This document shows positions 23,520 through 36,060 of a stretch of 64,000 bases of DNA, piece by piece (positions within the stretch are counted from its first letter, which is position 1; each line of letters begins with the position of its first letter). A program made the position numbers and the translations under genes. Under the pieces are notes generated by a model, which did no database searches, was not told the origin of the DNA, and saw only the letters and a program-made list of their open reading frames with translations. The DNA is taken from the NCBI RefSeq assembly GCF_021018805.1, contig NC_086258.1, forward strand, positions 9,649,081-9,713,080. The letters run 5' to 3'. The stretch is from Prinia subflava. Lineage: Eukaryota > Chordata > Aves > Passeriformes > Cisticolidae.

Positions 23520-26020
23520 ACATAGCACTTAGACCAACATTGTGTATTTCTATCACATAAAAACTATCCACAAATAGCTCTGGCTGCCTGGGTGTTTTGT
23601 AGACATGAAATAGCCACAGTCTGTAAGAGAACATGCAGCTGCAGCTCCTTCCTGTGCTGTCCTGGAGGAGGGGAGCACTCCTGAGCCTCTGCTCCATCCC
23701 GGCAGGATTCCCAGGGAGATGTTACAGGAATTTTAAACTAGGGAGTTTTAAAGGGCCGGTGCCTTGGCAGGAATGTGGTAGGAGAACATCACAGCACAGG
23801 AACATCTGCAAGCAGAGACTCCCAAGACACAAGCCTTGTCACTCACTCTCTTTAGCCCTTCAGAAATGGCATTACCAGGATATGGTCTGGTTTTTAGTTT
23901 CCTCCATCGGGATGTGGGGAGGCAGAGAGGCCAGCAGGACCCCTGAGGGCACAGCAGGCAGCCTCACCTGCTCTGTGCTCCCCTGGACAGCGCAGTGCTC
24001 CCAGCCCCACCGTGTGGTGGGCGGCAATCCAAGGGCAGGACAGGGTCCCTCCCCACCCACACGCGCCTCCAGGCAGCCCAGCTCACTCCCAGCTGTGCGT
24101 GTGACCGCCCTGCCCGGCAGGAGCTGCTCCGAGCATCCTTCCCATCCATCTGGTGAGAGGCACGAGCTCGGCTCGTTTCAGTTAAACCACAAACATCCTG
24201 CGTGTGCTCGTGGCTATCGCCGGCTGCCAGCGCGGCCTTGGGACAGCCGATAACCGCACCAGAGCCCCCCGGGCACAGCCACAGCGGCCCGGGCGCTCTC
24301 TGCCACCAGGCAGGAATGTTCCACTGGGAACCAGCTCAGCTGAGCCCCACTGGCAAACCTGGCACCCCTTCCGACCAGCCCAGGACAGCAAAGCACCTCT
24401 CTCCTGCTAGCAGGAAAAGCTTTGAAATGGTTTCTTTGAAGGACCAACACGTACCAACCCCAGGCACAGCACCCAGCACGCCACTGAACTCCCCCTCAGG
24501 AGCCTGGGCACCCACAGCCCTGCACACAGAGCCTGTCCCAGCCCAGCACTGCTGAGCTCCTGTTTCCTGTGCTGGTTTTCCAGCCATGGCAGTGTTTGCA
24601 TCCTCCCATGGTGGAGTTTGGTGTGGCCACCAGCACCACCCAACCCCGCCAAGGGCTCTGCTGTGCTGTGGGGCTGGAGCAGAGAGCGCTGCCAGAAGTA
24701 CCCTCTGTTTGAGTCTTGGCAAACACAGCTGGCAGGACACCCTCTGTATTTTTAAGCAGGCCTTGAGGAGCCCAGCTGTGGCTTGCCTGCGGTAGGGATG
24801 GACAGGACAGGAGGATGGGGCTGCCTGGGTTCCTGCAGCAACAATGAAAACAGCCTTGTGGGTTGTGTGGCCTTGGAGGCGATGACAGCAGGAGGAGAAC
24901 AGCAATCCCCTGCTGGAGGGAGTCTCCAGGAAACCTTGTTTGGATTTTCAGCAAAGGCGTATTTTGAACATTTTACAAAGCAGAGGCAGATGGGAGGCCA
25001 GAAAAACTCAGTGTAATCTTTTCCTTGCTAAATCTTGTCCTGCACCCATGCTGGCACCACGACTAAATGTCCATGTTGAGCTCACCCTGGGATTTCATTC
25101 CTGCCCTTGCCAAACAACCCTCTGTGCTTCTTTGTGCACTCACATTCCATGCCCAAACTCTGCTGTTGGTATTGGAACATCATTAACTGTGATGCCACGA
25201 GGGCCTGTATTACCTGTCACTCCTGGCTGCCTCCCTGCACTGCGCTGCTCCTTCCAAAACAAAACATTTCCCAGAGGGAACACACCTACCTGACAAGTGC
25301 TTTTTCAACTCCTATTTATAGAACTCCTTGAAAATTCAGCTTCAAGAAAGAGCAAAAGCAGCAGCAGCAGCTTTTTCCCAGCTCAGCCTCCTCTCTGTCT
25401 CACAGCCTGTGCATGAAGGAGCAGCAGGGTTAGGGCACAGCTTCTCTCCCCTCACTCCCTGGCGCTCGTTATATTCTTCCAGATCAATGATTAATTGGAT
25501 TCAGACCTTTTTTCTTCTCCTTTTTTGCTACTGGCTCTGCAAACCACCTCTCCCACACCTGAGCACAGGAGGCTCCTCACCAGGAGTCACCTTGCTGCTG
25601 GCCACTGGACACACAGCAGCAGGAGAGGGTTTGATCCTGTTACAGTTTTGCTGCCTAGGGGGCAAAAAATTAAAAAAAAGCACTTTATAAAAATAAAACT
25701 TCAAAGCAACTCAAGCAGACAGCTCTGCCTTGATCCCCTCTCCAAGACAGGTTTTATGCTGATGCTAAAATGCATCCTGTCTGCACAACAGACTTCACTG
25801 AATCTCATCCTGGATATGAGTTACAGTTACTTTGATATGTTCCTTAAATGTGCTGATATCCACACTCAGTGATTTAATTTCATATAACTTACATAGGGTT
25901 TTTTTCTGCAACTCTCAGATGAAAAGAAATAATCTCTCACCACATTTGAAAACCTGGATTTTTGCCAATTTCCTTAAATCAGCTACAATCTGTGCCAACT
26001 CAGTCATTTTAAATTACAGA
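23520..26020. other. PTGS1-PDCL convergent intergenic region
   Basis: This interval separates the 3' ends of two convergent genes. No exon or recognisable element is seen apart from the CR1 tail next to it. Base composition shifts here from GC-rich (left) to AT-rich (right of about 25 kb). Confidence 0.6.
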
Positions 26021-26023
26021 TTA

Positions 26024-26029
26024 TTTATT
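26024..26029 (-). terminator. PDCL: PDCL candidate poly(A) signal
   Basis: Plus-strand TTTATT (minus AATAAA) lies 1.07 kb past the PDCL stop. ATTAAA variants occur nearer (around 26,190 and 26,290), so a shorter 3' UTR is possible. Confidence 0.45.
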
Positions 26030-27100
26030 TTTCTGCTCATACTTTTTAAAACACAGTTTAAATAGATACAGTTAGAAATTCTCCTTTTTGTAGCCCAAGA
26101 TCCATTCTTACTAAGATCCTATTAAGATCCACAGACACATGTGCAACTCTTCCTGGTGTTCCAAAGTGTTTTACATAAAAATTGCAATTAAATTTAATCA
26201 TTAAACATGGCATTACATTGGGTCATGTATTTAGGTAATGATAGTCTACTCACTACTACTGAAGGCAGACAGAAAAGAACTTTAGCACTGATTTAATAAT
26301 TTTAGCATGAGATGAAATTCTGAGGTTATTCAAGTCCTAATTTTGCATTTTGCCAACAAAATTCTCCTTGCTGCTGCTCAGCAGACGTTGGAACTCTTTG
26401 TAGCAGACAGTCTCTCTGAAGAGGCAGGGCTCATTTTCTGATCAAGTGACTACTATGAACTCCAAGGATGGGTATTTTAAAACCCAGGAATGTATAAAGA
26501 GCTGTAATTGCATTTAAGTCTCAGGGAAGGTTAAGGGAAGAAGAACTTTCTTCAGGCTGAAAAGCAATTTTCAGGATGAAGCCAGGGGTTGTTGTTATTT
26601 GTAAGCGAGAAAGGAAGGAAAATTTAAGGCCAAGTGTTAGAGCAAGATACTCCCAGGAAGGAGATTGCAAATTGTGGAATGGAACACGGGACCTCACACT
26701 TTTAACTGGAGCAGTTCAGCACCAGGTTAGTAAGTCTTGAATTTTAAAAACTCTTATTTGCGGTCTCAGTTCTTGTCTTAGAGAGTTGGTGGCCACATCT
26801 CAACTGAAATGTGCAAGGACTCTGAGACATGACAACAGACAATTTCCCAAATTGACTGAATTATGTCAGAACTTCGTGGTAAGTAAAACACATTTGAATT
26901 GCATGGAAATTAGACTGTTTTAGTTGTAGATACAGAATTAATTTAGAAAATGTTAGGAATGTGTTGTTATTTTTAATGAGCAGAAGTCAAAGTGCATGAA
27001 GGGGAGGAATACATACCCACACGATGGAGGAGAGGAAACAATCCCTAGCACAAGAACATCCCACACACAGCTACACCTACGGGCCCTTGGCACGAATGCC

Positions 27101-29480
27101 TCAGTCTATTTCCAGATCACTGTCTTCACTGTAGCACGCAGATGGGTTATGTATAGAAGTCAGCAGCAGTACGTCTTTTTCTGGCAGCAAACCACATTCC
27201 TGCAGAAAAGCCTCCAGGTCTACAGCAAAAAAATCTTCTCCAAGCTGGTCAGTGATGCGCACGAAATTGCCAATGAGCTCCCCTGCCTTGTAGACCAGCA
27301 GGGCTGGCAGGGCATTGTTAGTGAAGCGAGTGCTGGCACCAATGAGGGAACTCTTCACTCTGCAGAATTTCACTGTTGGGTACTCAGCAGCCAGGCAGAT
27401 CATGCAGCCATTCAGGGATTCAGTGCCAGGGATGTCATCCTCGTAAATATGGATCATGATCAGTGTGCTCTTGTGCTCTTTGTCCACGGTGTCCAGAAAA
27501 GCCTCTCCGCTGGTGATCTCAAACACCTGCTTGAACTGCTGCCCACTGTACAACTGCTGCCTCATCTCCTCCATCCGCTGCTTCCTGTAGCGCTGCAGGA
27601 ACTCCTCGTCGTCCTCATCGTTGTGGATCATGTTGTATTCTTGTAAAGTCATCTGAAAACACACACAGAGATTCCTGAAAAACTGCTGCACCACGATATG
27701 GGTCACTTACATAACGAGAATGTGAATCGAGAGGATTAATGTGGGTCACTCATCTTTAATAACTGTGAAGTGCAACCCATGAAGGCTCAAGCACCCTGTG
27801 CATTACACTCCATTCTCCTCTAATTAGAAACCATGTCTAGAGGGAACAGCGATTTCAGCCCTGAGTATTCCAGTTTCCACAAGCTGCACTAATAACACAA
27901 GTGGCTGCTCCGTGCTCCCACTTTAATCCAGGTTAATGGTGGCCATGTGCTTTCACCACGCTGGGAGCGCTGATTTGGAAACTGTGCCTGACCCAAGATG
28001 AGCTCTTTCCTTATCAGCTTTTCATTTAGCTTTGCAGTTAACATTCTGTGGCACCATTGTGCCTGCAGAATTGAAATTAACAGGATTTTATGTATTTTAT
28101 ATCTGTTCACTTGCTTCTTTAAACTCATCTGCATCACTCAAGATACAGGAGAGCACAGCCAACTCTCACCATCTGAAGGCACAAACACATCTGCAAATCA
28201 GTAACTTTTCTGACTACAGCTCAGGGCCAGTTTACAGCCCAGCTGATTAAAACCATTCGCTACCTCCAACGTCTTCAATTTCTGGAGCTCAGAGCTGAAT
28301 TTTCAACACCCACTTACAAAATACTAAATTAATAAGGGCTCCTAGTTTCAGGCAGGGGAGGCAGCATTCACACTTTGGCTGTACAACTCTTCACATTAAT
28401 CCCCTGAAGTTGACTTACTTGATCAACAGATGAGAAATCTGGGAAAACCTTCTGGCCTTCTTTGGTATAGCAGCCAAGTCACTTATTTGTCACCACAGGC
28501 AAACTAAACTGTTAAACACTTAAGTGGCCTTTTAAATTCTTTGTGCCATCCTACCTTTCCATTGATTTTTTCCTGAAGCTCTTTCTGTTTTTGCTTCTCA
28601 GCCTCGTCATCCAGGTGAGACCTGCAGGTCATGGAGAGCTTCTTGATGAGCCTCTCCATCTCCCTGCGCTGCTCCTGCCGCTGCTCCGTCTCCAGCTGCT
28701 TAAACCTCCTCCAGTCATTAATGACTCCCTTGGGACCTGCCATTAAAGGTGGAGACATTTCAAATAAAAAAAGCAATACAACTTCACCCACCATTTACTA
28801 TCAAGGAATAACTTATAAATCAGTAAAACAGCGACCCTGTCATAAATGTTTTTGTATCTGTGAAAAACGCATTTGCCATTTGCATGTCTTTGAGTTTCTA
28901 TTTTTTTTAATAAGAAGGCTACAGTTTATTTAACTAGGCTACTCTTGTAATTGTCCCAAAGATTAATAACTGTGCTCTTGAAATAGAACCACCAGTCTAC
29001 AAGAGTTCCCCTACTGTTAGCATGGCTTTCATCAGAACAAAAATAATGATATATTATCGACCAAATTGTACAAGCCAGCCTTGTCTCAGCTTTCTATCCA
29101 AAGCCTGACTGTTTCAGACATAATGCTGAATTTGAACTGTCTCAGAGAAGTCAGATATTAAAAAAAGGTTAGACAACAGCCAGGAATTGATCACCCTCTG
29201 ACTCAAATATGCATAAACCCAGAAGTTTAATTTCAAAAAAAGAATTTGAGAATAACATACAAAGTTTCCAGCAAACAAAGGATTTACAGAAGTGCATTGA
29301 TCTGATGATACCTGTGTTGACAGCGCTGCCATCGCTGCTGAGCTCCACCTCGCCCACACTTTCAGGAATGCTGCTCTCCCCCTCCTTATCCTCCTTCTCG
29401 CTGTCTTCATCCTCACCCTCACTGCTGCTGTAATAATACTGCAGCTTCTCACCCAGCAGCTTATCATCCGTAGAAGTCAT
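27101..29480 (-). CDS. PDCL: Phosducin-like protein (PhLP1), 3 coding exons
   Basis: Exons (minus strand) 29312-29480, 28555-28736 and 27101-27652 join in phase (56 codons plus 1 base, 61 codons in all after completion, 183 codons) to 300 aa (human 301). PhLP1 is a cytosolic co-chaperone that works with the CCT chaperonin to fold G-protein beta subunits and release them as beta-gamma dimers. Visible: the N-terminal acidic segment with the Ser18-19-20 cluster followed by acidic residues, a known CK2 target in the family; the G-beta-binding helix GPKGVINDWRRFKQLE at the exon 1/2 junction (57-72); and a C-terminal thioredoxin-like domain from about residue 118, starting MTLQEY. The last residues SEDSDLEID match the family end. 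All splice sites are GT-AG. The start ATG lies in a modest context (cataATGa), and a 5' UTR exon probably lies in the CpG island to the right. Confidence 0.96.
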
Positions 29481-29899
29481 TATGCTCTAAAAAGAAGTTA
29501 ACAAAAGAGAGGATGCATTTCTGATCAGACATGCATCATGATGGTTCTTTACTCCCTCAGGGCAGTTTCTAACCCCAGGAGAGCACAGCCCATCCTCAAA
29601 CAGCCCTCGATGCAGTCAGCACCCGGGTTAAATCTTAAGCCACAATTTAAAACTCAATTTAAAGCCTTAGAGCCTCACTGGACAGCTCCAGCAGGCTGAT
29701 TCCCAGCTACCGAGTATTATTTGCATTATTTAACAACAATTTATTTGAGCTGAAAAACTATCAATGTAATGAAGCAAATTAAAGCGTTCTGACCTGTATT
29801 CCCTTCCAGGCTTTCAGAGACAAACTTCTACCAAGACCTGGAAGAAGAAATTTTAATCAAATCAGTTGATTTGGGCTGACGCTTGACTGTGCAGGGGTC

Positions 29900-30500
29900 T
29901 CCCAGGCAGCCCAGGCCATGTGTGTGACACAACCCGGCTCGCGGTTTTCCAGCCGAACGCTGCAGGTTCCGCGGGAGCTAACCCCGGATTCAGCGGATTA
30001 CAGCGCCAGATGGCCCGGGATTACCGGCATCGCCGGGCAGCGGGGCCGGGCCTGGGGTGGGACACGCTCGGCCGGGGCGGTGATTCCCGCGGGCCCGGAG
30101 CGAACCGGCGCAGCTCCCACCGCCCGGCCCGGCCGAGCGCCCCGCGCCTTCCCCGGGCCGCGCCCCGACATCCTGAGGGGCTCGGGAGCACCGGCCCCAG
30201 CGGCGCTCGACCCCCGCCACCCCCGGCCCGAGCCTGCCGCCTCAGCGCTCCCACTGCCCCCGGCCCGGCCGCCTCACCGCTCCCACTGCCCCCGGCCCGG
30301 CCGCCTCACCGCTCCCACTGCCCCCGGCCCCGCCGCCTCAGCGCTCCCACTGCCCCCGGCCCGGCCCCGCCGCCTCACGCTCCCACCCCGGCCGCCTCAC
30401 CGCCCCTGGCCCGGCCGCCGCCTCAGCGCTCCCGCCGCCTTCCGGGGCCGCCGCGCGGGGCACGGCGGGAAGGAGGCGGCCGGGGGCGGAGACGGGCCCG
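29900..30500 (-). promoter_or_regulatory. PDCL: PDCL CpG-island promoter region
   Basis: A sharply bounded CpG island begins about 420 bases upstream of the PDCL start codon and ends close to the 3' end of RC3H2. It should hold the PDCL transcription start and a non-coding first exon. I could not fix the donor of that exon with confidence. No TATA box is visible. Confidence 0.6.
30236..30440. repeat. 32-bp GC-rich tandem repeat in PDCL CpG island
   Basis: A unit beginning gccgcctcaccgctcccact is repeated at 30236, 30268, 30300 and 30332 with almost no change. It then decays, with starts at 30369 and 30391 and a final partial copy. One base alternates (ctcaGcgc/ctcaCcgc). It lies within the probable promoter of PDCL. 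Confidence 0.85.
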
Positions 30501-30510
30501 GCCCCGCAAC

Positions 30511-30780
30511 GGGAACGGCACCGGCACCGGCAGGGCGGGACCGGGGTCCGGGAACGGCACCGGCACCGGCAGGGCGGGACCGGGGTCCGGGAACGGCACC
30601 GGCACCGGCAGGGCGGGACCGGGGTCCGGGAACGGCACCGGCACCGGCAGGGCGGGACCGGGGTCCGGGAACGGCACCGGCACCGGCAGGGCGGGACCGG
30701 GGTCCGGGAACGGCACCGGCAGGGCGGGACCGGGGTCCGGGAACGGCACCGGCACCGGCAGGGCGGGACCGTCCGCCCGG
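30511..30780. repeat. 39-bp GC-rich minisatellite, 7 units
   Basis: Units start at 30511, 30550, 30589, 30628, 30667, 30706 and 30739. Each begins gggaacggcaccggcaccgg and continues cagggcgggaccggggtcc. The sixth unit is 33 bp, having lost one accggc. The seventh diverges at its end. Because 39 is a multiple of 3, the array stays open in several frames on both strands, which produces long artefactual frames. It lies between the PDCL promoter and the RC3H2 poly(A) signal. Confidence 0.93.
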
Positions 30781-30907
30781 GAAAGGGAACAGCACCGGCT
30801 CCCGGCCCCGCTGCCCCCGCCCCGGCGTTTCTCCGTTCCCTCCGCTCCCCCTGGACCTCCCCAGCCCCCGCTGACGACAAACAGCCCGTTAAGGTGGACA
30901 AATAATT

Positions 30908-30913
30908 TTTATT
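30908..30913 (-). terminator. RC3H2: RC3H2 poly(A) signal
   Basis: Plus-strand TTTATT (minus AATAAA) lies at the boundary where AT-rich 3' UTR-like DNA abruptly gives way to the GC-rich repeat island. This sets a 3' UTR of about 5.15 kb. Other signals inside the UTR could give shorter forms. Confidence 0.65.
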
Positions 30914-33900
30914 CGTGCATGCAAATACATGTCAATACTGCAAACTTCTTCCATCGAGTCTCTCAAACACCGAACCGGGATGCTCTATCCGTGCCCAGCC
31001 AAAGCTACAACCTCTGCACGTCAGTGCTACAGCGACACACGGGCCCCGCCGGGGCCCCCCTACTCTAACACGAAGGGAAACATTACCATTGGGAATCAAA
31101 ACCGAAATAAACGGAATAGAATTTACTCCCCCATATATCCCCATTTCATTTTACAGATTTTTTTTTTCTTTAAATTATAGTTTTAAATAGAAGCTGAGAA
31201 TGCGCCATAAAAATGAGCATTAAATCCATCGTAGCGATGGTGCCTGCTTTATACATGATGGGTGTACACCATCTTTTATTTCATTTACATTTCAATCGAA
31301 CAATAGATTTGCAAAGAAAATGTCTAATACAGACGTAAAAATATTCACACTAGAGCTTCACAATCGGTTGTACAATTGACAAACAGGCCTCTTTTCCCAA
31401 ACTTTCCAGCTAAGCAAATTTATAAAATGTAATCAATGCAACAAGAAAAAAAAATTTTCTTTAAAACTTCCAGGGAAAAGAATACGCAGTAAACAGTATC
31501 AATGCGACAGCAGATGCTGCAAGCTAACCACAATACTTCGGAGTGGCTGTACAGTGGGTATGTGCAGTACAAATCAAAGCCACGTGTGTTGTATCACAAC
31601 TACTGTATAATGTACTTGTTTGCCCAGCTAAGAAAACGCATGCATTCCCATGCCTTGGGTAACGGAGATCTACTCTGGAGAAATCCATGGGCTATGTGCA
31701 AATGACCTTGGCTTTTGGCAGTAAGAAACGCAGCCAGGCTCTGCTTTATTTCAGCTTTTACAGCAAAATCTTGAGTGATTAAAAGCTTCCACAAGCATCC
31801 TTAAATAATGGGGTGTAGAATTATGTTTGGGCATTGGGCACTTTGATTATTCAGATTTGTTTTGTCTCATCAGTGACAGTTTTGGGGATTTTTTTACCCC
31901 CTTGTCCTGCTCCCTTGCCAGCAAAGAGATGCAGGGGGATGACTACTGCCAAAGTCAGCTGTTCGTTTATACTGGGAAATTGGGTCATTTAAAAAAGCAC
32001 ATTTATTGTGTTCTGCTTGCAGAAGAGGTCCCTCAGTGAGAGGGAATTTCCTAACAAAGGGATTAAACTACAACATAAAAATGGACTTTTACATCCTACA
32101 GATCATCTGATCATTTCTCATTTTGTTACACTCTCAAATTCAACACCTTCCTTTAATACCAGTCTAATAATTAATGAAAAGTCTGTTCACGAATATGATC
32201 AAGGAGCTGCTGGCATACAGTGTTTATGTACAGCAACAGGTACAACTTGACAACTTGTGCTTTAAAAAAGCAAACAAAACCAATGTTTGGAACTATTCTG
32301 AGTTTAGATTGAGTTATTTTAAGCGTTCTTTCCTCAGCTGTTTCTGACCACTGTGCATTATTTTGTACCTCATCCAGCCTAGTACACTATTATACAAGAA
32401 CAGCATTCAGCTCTTGAGTACAGGAGAAATGAAAATTTCAATTGAGTTATCAAAGCACTAAAACCTTCCAAATTAAGACTTCTACAAATAGCTTAATTAA
32501 GAGCTTATTTAACATAATCAGCTGTGTACAGCTGTTTTCTTTTTCCTAAATCAAACGCCAAACTTCAGTGTCCCTGTACTAGACTACCAAGAACCAACGC
32601 CAGTTTGCTTTGCAAAGAGTCTAACCTTGCCTTTGAAGGGTCTAGTATACATTCTACAAAATGCAAAATCTGCATAAACACTAAGATTCATTTCTTGTCA
32701 CCTGTTTACAGGAACAAAGTATCAGTAGCAGGGCGATCACTCTGCTCTAAGTATATGTTAAGAATGTACAGATAGTCACTTTCTCACACAAGCATTCTCC
32801 CAGCACAAGCATTAGTCTCTGTTAAGACCTATGTGGGAAATGAGGCAAACCAAGGAATGAATCCAGGTAGTGAGGCAACACAATTAACTTAGATACTAAT
32901 AATTCCCGTCTCTCTTGCATGTGAAATCCCTGCTGTACCCCGAACGGGGAAAAAAAATAAACCAAAACAAAAAACCAAACCAAACTAACCCAAAATGCTT
33001 GTCCAAGCAAAGCAAAAGAGCCAATCTCTTTCCCCGATCTGCTCCGGGCCTTCTTTTCTGACAGCACAGTAAATTAGGCCAAAACCTAAATGGGCATCAC
33101 TGCTATTGACACACAAAGTAAGTCACTCTCTCAGTGTCAGAAAATAAGCCCTTCCATAGCCCAAAGGCACCTGATTTACAACTAACAAATGAATACATAC
33201 TTGTTTGTAAAGGGTCAAGGGCTGAAACTTCAACAAAGAAGGAAGCCAGAGCCAGGCGTTCCCACCTGCAGCTGCTTCTCCCTGTCAGGGCACTGGAGGG
33301 CATTAGTTTCATGGCAAAACCACACAGTCAGTGTTAAAACTGTAAGACAAAGCTGGCATGCTGTTAAACCCCCAAATGATTCTTTTGCCTGTCATTAATA
33401 GGTTAAAAATTCAACTAGAAAACCCTAGCCTCAGTTGAGAATCAACTTTCCATATCGAGTGTATGGTCATCCTAGAGAACTGCTCTATCACGGGACCTCC
33501 TGCTGCAGACAAGAGTCTAGAGATACATTTGTTCTTAAATATGCCAAGAGCTTGGCAGGAGTATGTCAGGCTTATGTCATTTCACTGGACAAACAGGCAA
33601 ATGTGTGTAAGCAGCTTATCCCAACCCCCTCCAGCAGAGCACAACCAAGTTTTTAAAATTGCCATTTTAAAATTAAAAAGTTAAGGTAAATACACAATCA
33701 ATTTATGTAGTATATATTCACCCTCAGATCATGCTGAAGATGTTCTGTGGAGTTCTGGTGCACAGAGGGCTCTTTCCCTGAGGGCAAATAAGGACTTCTC
33801 AAACCTTTATATTTTCTCTATTTTTGTAACAAAATAGCAATTTAAAATTTAAAAATCTTTTAAAAAAATTACATCACCTTCAACATGGAAGATCTCACTG

Positions 33901-35965
33901 TTTAAATATCCATGAAAGAGACATACTTGTTTGCATATCTGTTTTGGAATTACATTGTACAGCAAATAATAGTATCTCAGAAGCATTTCAAAAGTAATAT
34001 AAATTCATATTTACAGAATGGTCTTGGTATAAAATATACAACAATCATATTTATGTCTAACATTCTAAGTTAAAGTTAACATCAATAGGAAATAAGTTAA
34101 GGTGACAAAGGTGGTCTGGTTCTTGTATCCATTCACTTCACGTAGCGAGTGAAAGAAGCGTCAGTCTAACCCTAGAGTGAGGTGGCACTGGCTGGAGAAG
34201 GTACAGCAACAGCCAAAGGAAACTAAGAAAAAACTACTTGACTGTTCTTCTACATACATTCCTTGACACTGGAGTATTAAATAGATGTGTAAGATCTTCC
34301 ATACTGACACCAGAATATCAAAACTAACCCTTGGATTTGCAGGTATATTTACAACATAATTATTTCATGGACAGGTTCGTTAGGAGAGATATCAAACACC
34401 AATATTTACTTAGTCTAATCAGTAACCCTCAGGGAAATGCCAACCCCCACCCCCCAGAAGCGTGCACAAAACAGTTATCAAAATCTTACCCGACCACATA
34501 GCTGTGATTTTGTAAAATAACAACTCAGACGACCAGTAACATGATCCTCTTTAAGCATTTTGCTAGCAGGAAAAGCCCTTACATGCAGTACACCTGGTGA
34601 AAGATCAGCTTGGCTTAAAATATTCCAGTACAATTTTCAGAGTAAACAACTTCACAGAAGTTAATAAAAACATAAAAAAATGTAAAACTTGTCACAAAGA
34701 AAAGTAAGAGGACAAACAAGAAGATAGTAATCATCAGGAGGGAGAGTCCTGCTTTCTTAAAAGAAAAAAAAAAAGTGGATTTTTAAGCTTGTCAAAAAAA
34801 TATGCCCAGGGCTCTAGTTCATGTGTATTTATGAAAACCAATTTTCAGTTGACATGTCTAACATGATTCTCAGTCACCTCTTAACAGGGCATAAATTCAT
34901 ACAGTTTTCAGCACTCTGAAGGTCAGATAATGCTATCTCATTGTATTTTCAAGGTCTTTGAATATAAGTTGCCACTGAATAAACAAAAATTAAACCTGAA
35001 TACAAGATCATGATTAACAACATTTAACAAAGGTAATTACAACCACCTTAAATTCCCAATATTTAGTTTAAATTAAAACAAAACAGTACAAAAAACAGCA
35101 ATACCATCTTGTTAGTCAGTGCAAACACTAGATACAGGGTTTTCAAAGGAAAGCCAAGAGCACCTGATACTTTTTGCCAAGTCATCTGGATCCTATAATC
35201 TCCAAGTTGAGAACTATTAATGAAAAAAAGAACAAGAAGAAAAAAAATCCTAAAACTGCTGTTACATTAGTGCATAACCTCTCAAGATCGTTGAAAATTG
35301 TTTCATGTATAGCTTGGGGAAATCAATACCTAGTACATTAGCTGGAGGACTTAGGCACTTGATTTACTTCTGATAACTTTACTTGGACAAGTAGCCTGTG
35401 TATGTGCATCTACAGCACTAAAGCATCAACGGGGGGAATGGAAACCAAAAGCTGCAGCAAAGCACTGCCCCACAGACCTGCAAATAACGCAGCAGTGCAA
35501 AGCTAACGGCGTGAGAACCCTGTAAAAGCCTCAAGTCCAAATCTCCACCTCTCAGTCTTCCAACAGGAAACAAGACTCCATGCAAAGTTCCACAACTAAA
35601 GAAAAAGCAGCTGCAACAAGACAAAAGTTCTTCTCTCGTGAAACAAAATAGAGACAAATAAGTTAGTCTTCCTTTCACTAGATGTATCATCGTAGGATCC
35701 TGCTAGTTTAAGTAACTGAGTTGTTAGTTTTCTACAGAAGCCATTTTCAACAAGAATGGCTCAGATACCGCACCGGATTGCTACAAACTCATAAAAAGCT
35801 GCTTTAAGCTTAAGTAAAACAATGTCCAAATTCCATTCATTTGTGGAAAGTGAACGCCTTACCCTACTAAAGTAAGTTTTTTTTTTCTTCAGAATGCTAA
35901 TGCGAGAGGGGCTTGAAGTATCAAAGAGTCCACAGGAAATGCATGACCCCAATATTATTTTTTTA

Positions 35966-36003
35966 AAAAAAATATACATTATATAATATATATTATATAT
36001 ATA
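35966..36003. repeat. AT-rich simple repeat
   Basis: An imperfect alternating TA tract (atatacattatataatatatattatatatata) lies in the RC3H2 3' UTR about 60 bases past the stop codon. It can fold back on itself. Confidence 0.85.
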
Positions 36004-36060
36004 AAAAGCTAGTGTAAATGCTTCCATGGTGTGGTCACAAGCTGGAAAGATGAATGCCTT

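Larger units (their letters stand above)
30890..36060 (-). other. RC3H2: RC3H2 3' UTR
   Basis: About 5.2 kb of AT-rich DNA without any supportable frame lies between the RC3H2 stop codon and the poly(A) signal. It holds an AT-simple stretch (35966-36003) and two UGUAAAUA Pumilio-type motifs on the minus strand (34008-34015, 34346-34353). Mammalian RC3H2 also has a long 3' UTR, which fits this reading. Confidence 0.65.

Noticed and set aside
29918..31068. Overlapping long frames of 318 and 382 codons on the plus strand, and mirrored ones on the minus strand, with Gly/Thr or Arg/Pro repeats
   Set aside because: They are produced by the 32-bp and 39-bp GC-rich tandem arrays. The 39-bp unit keeps several frames open at once on both strands, no domain is present, and the region is a CpG island next to the PDCL promoter.
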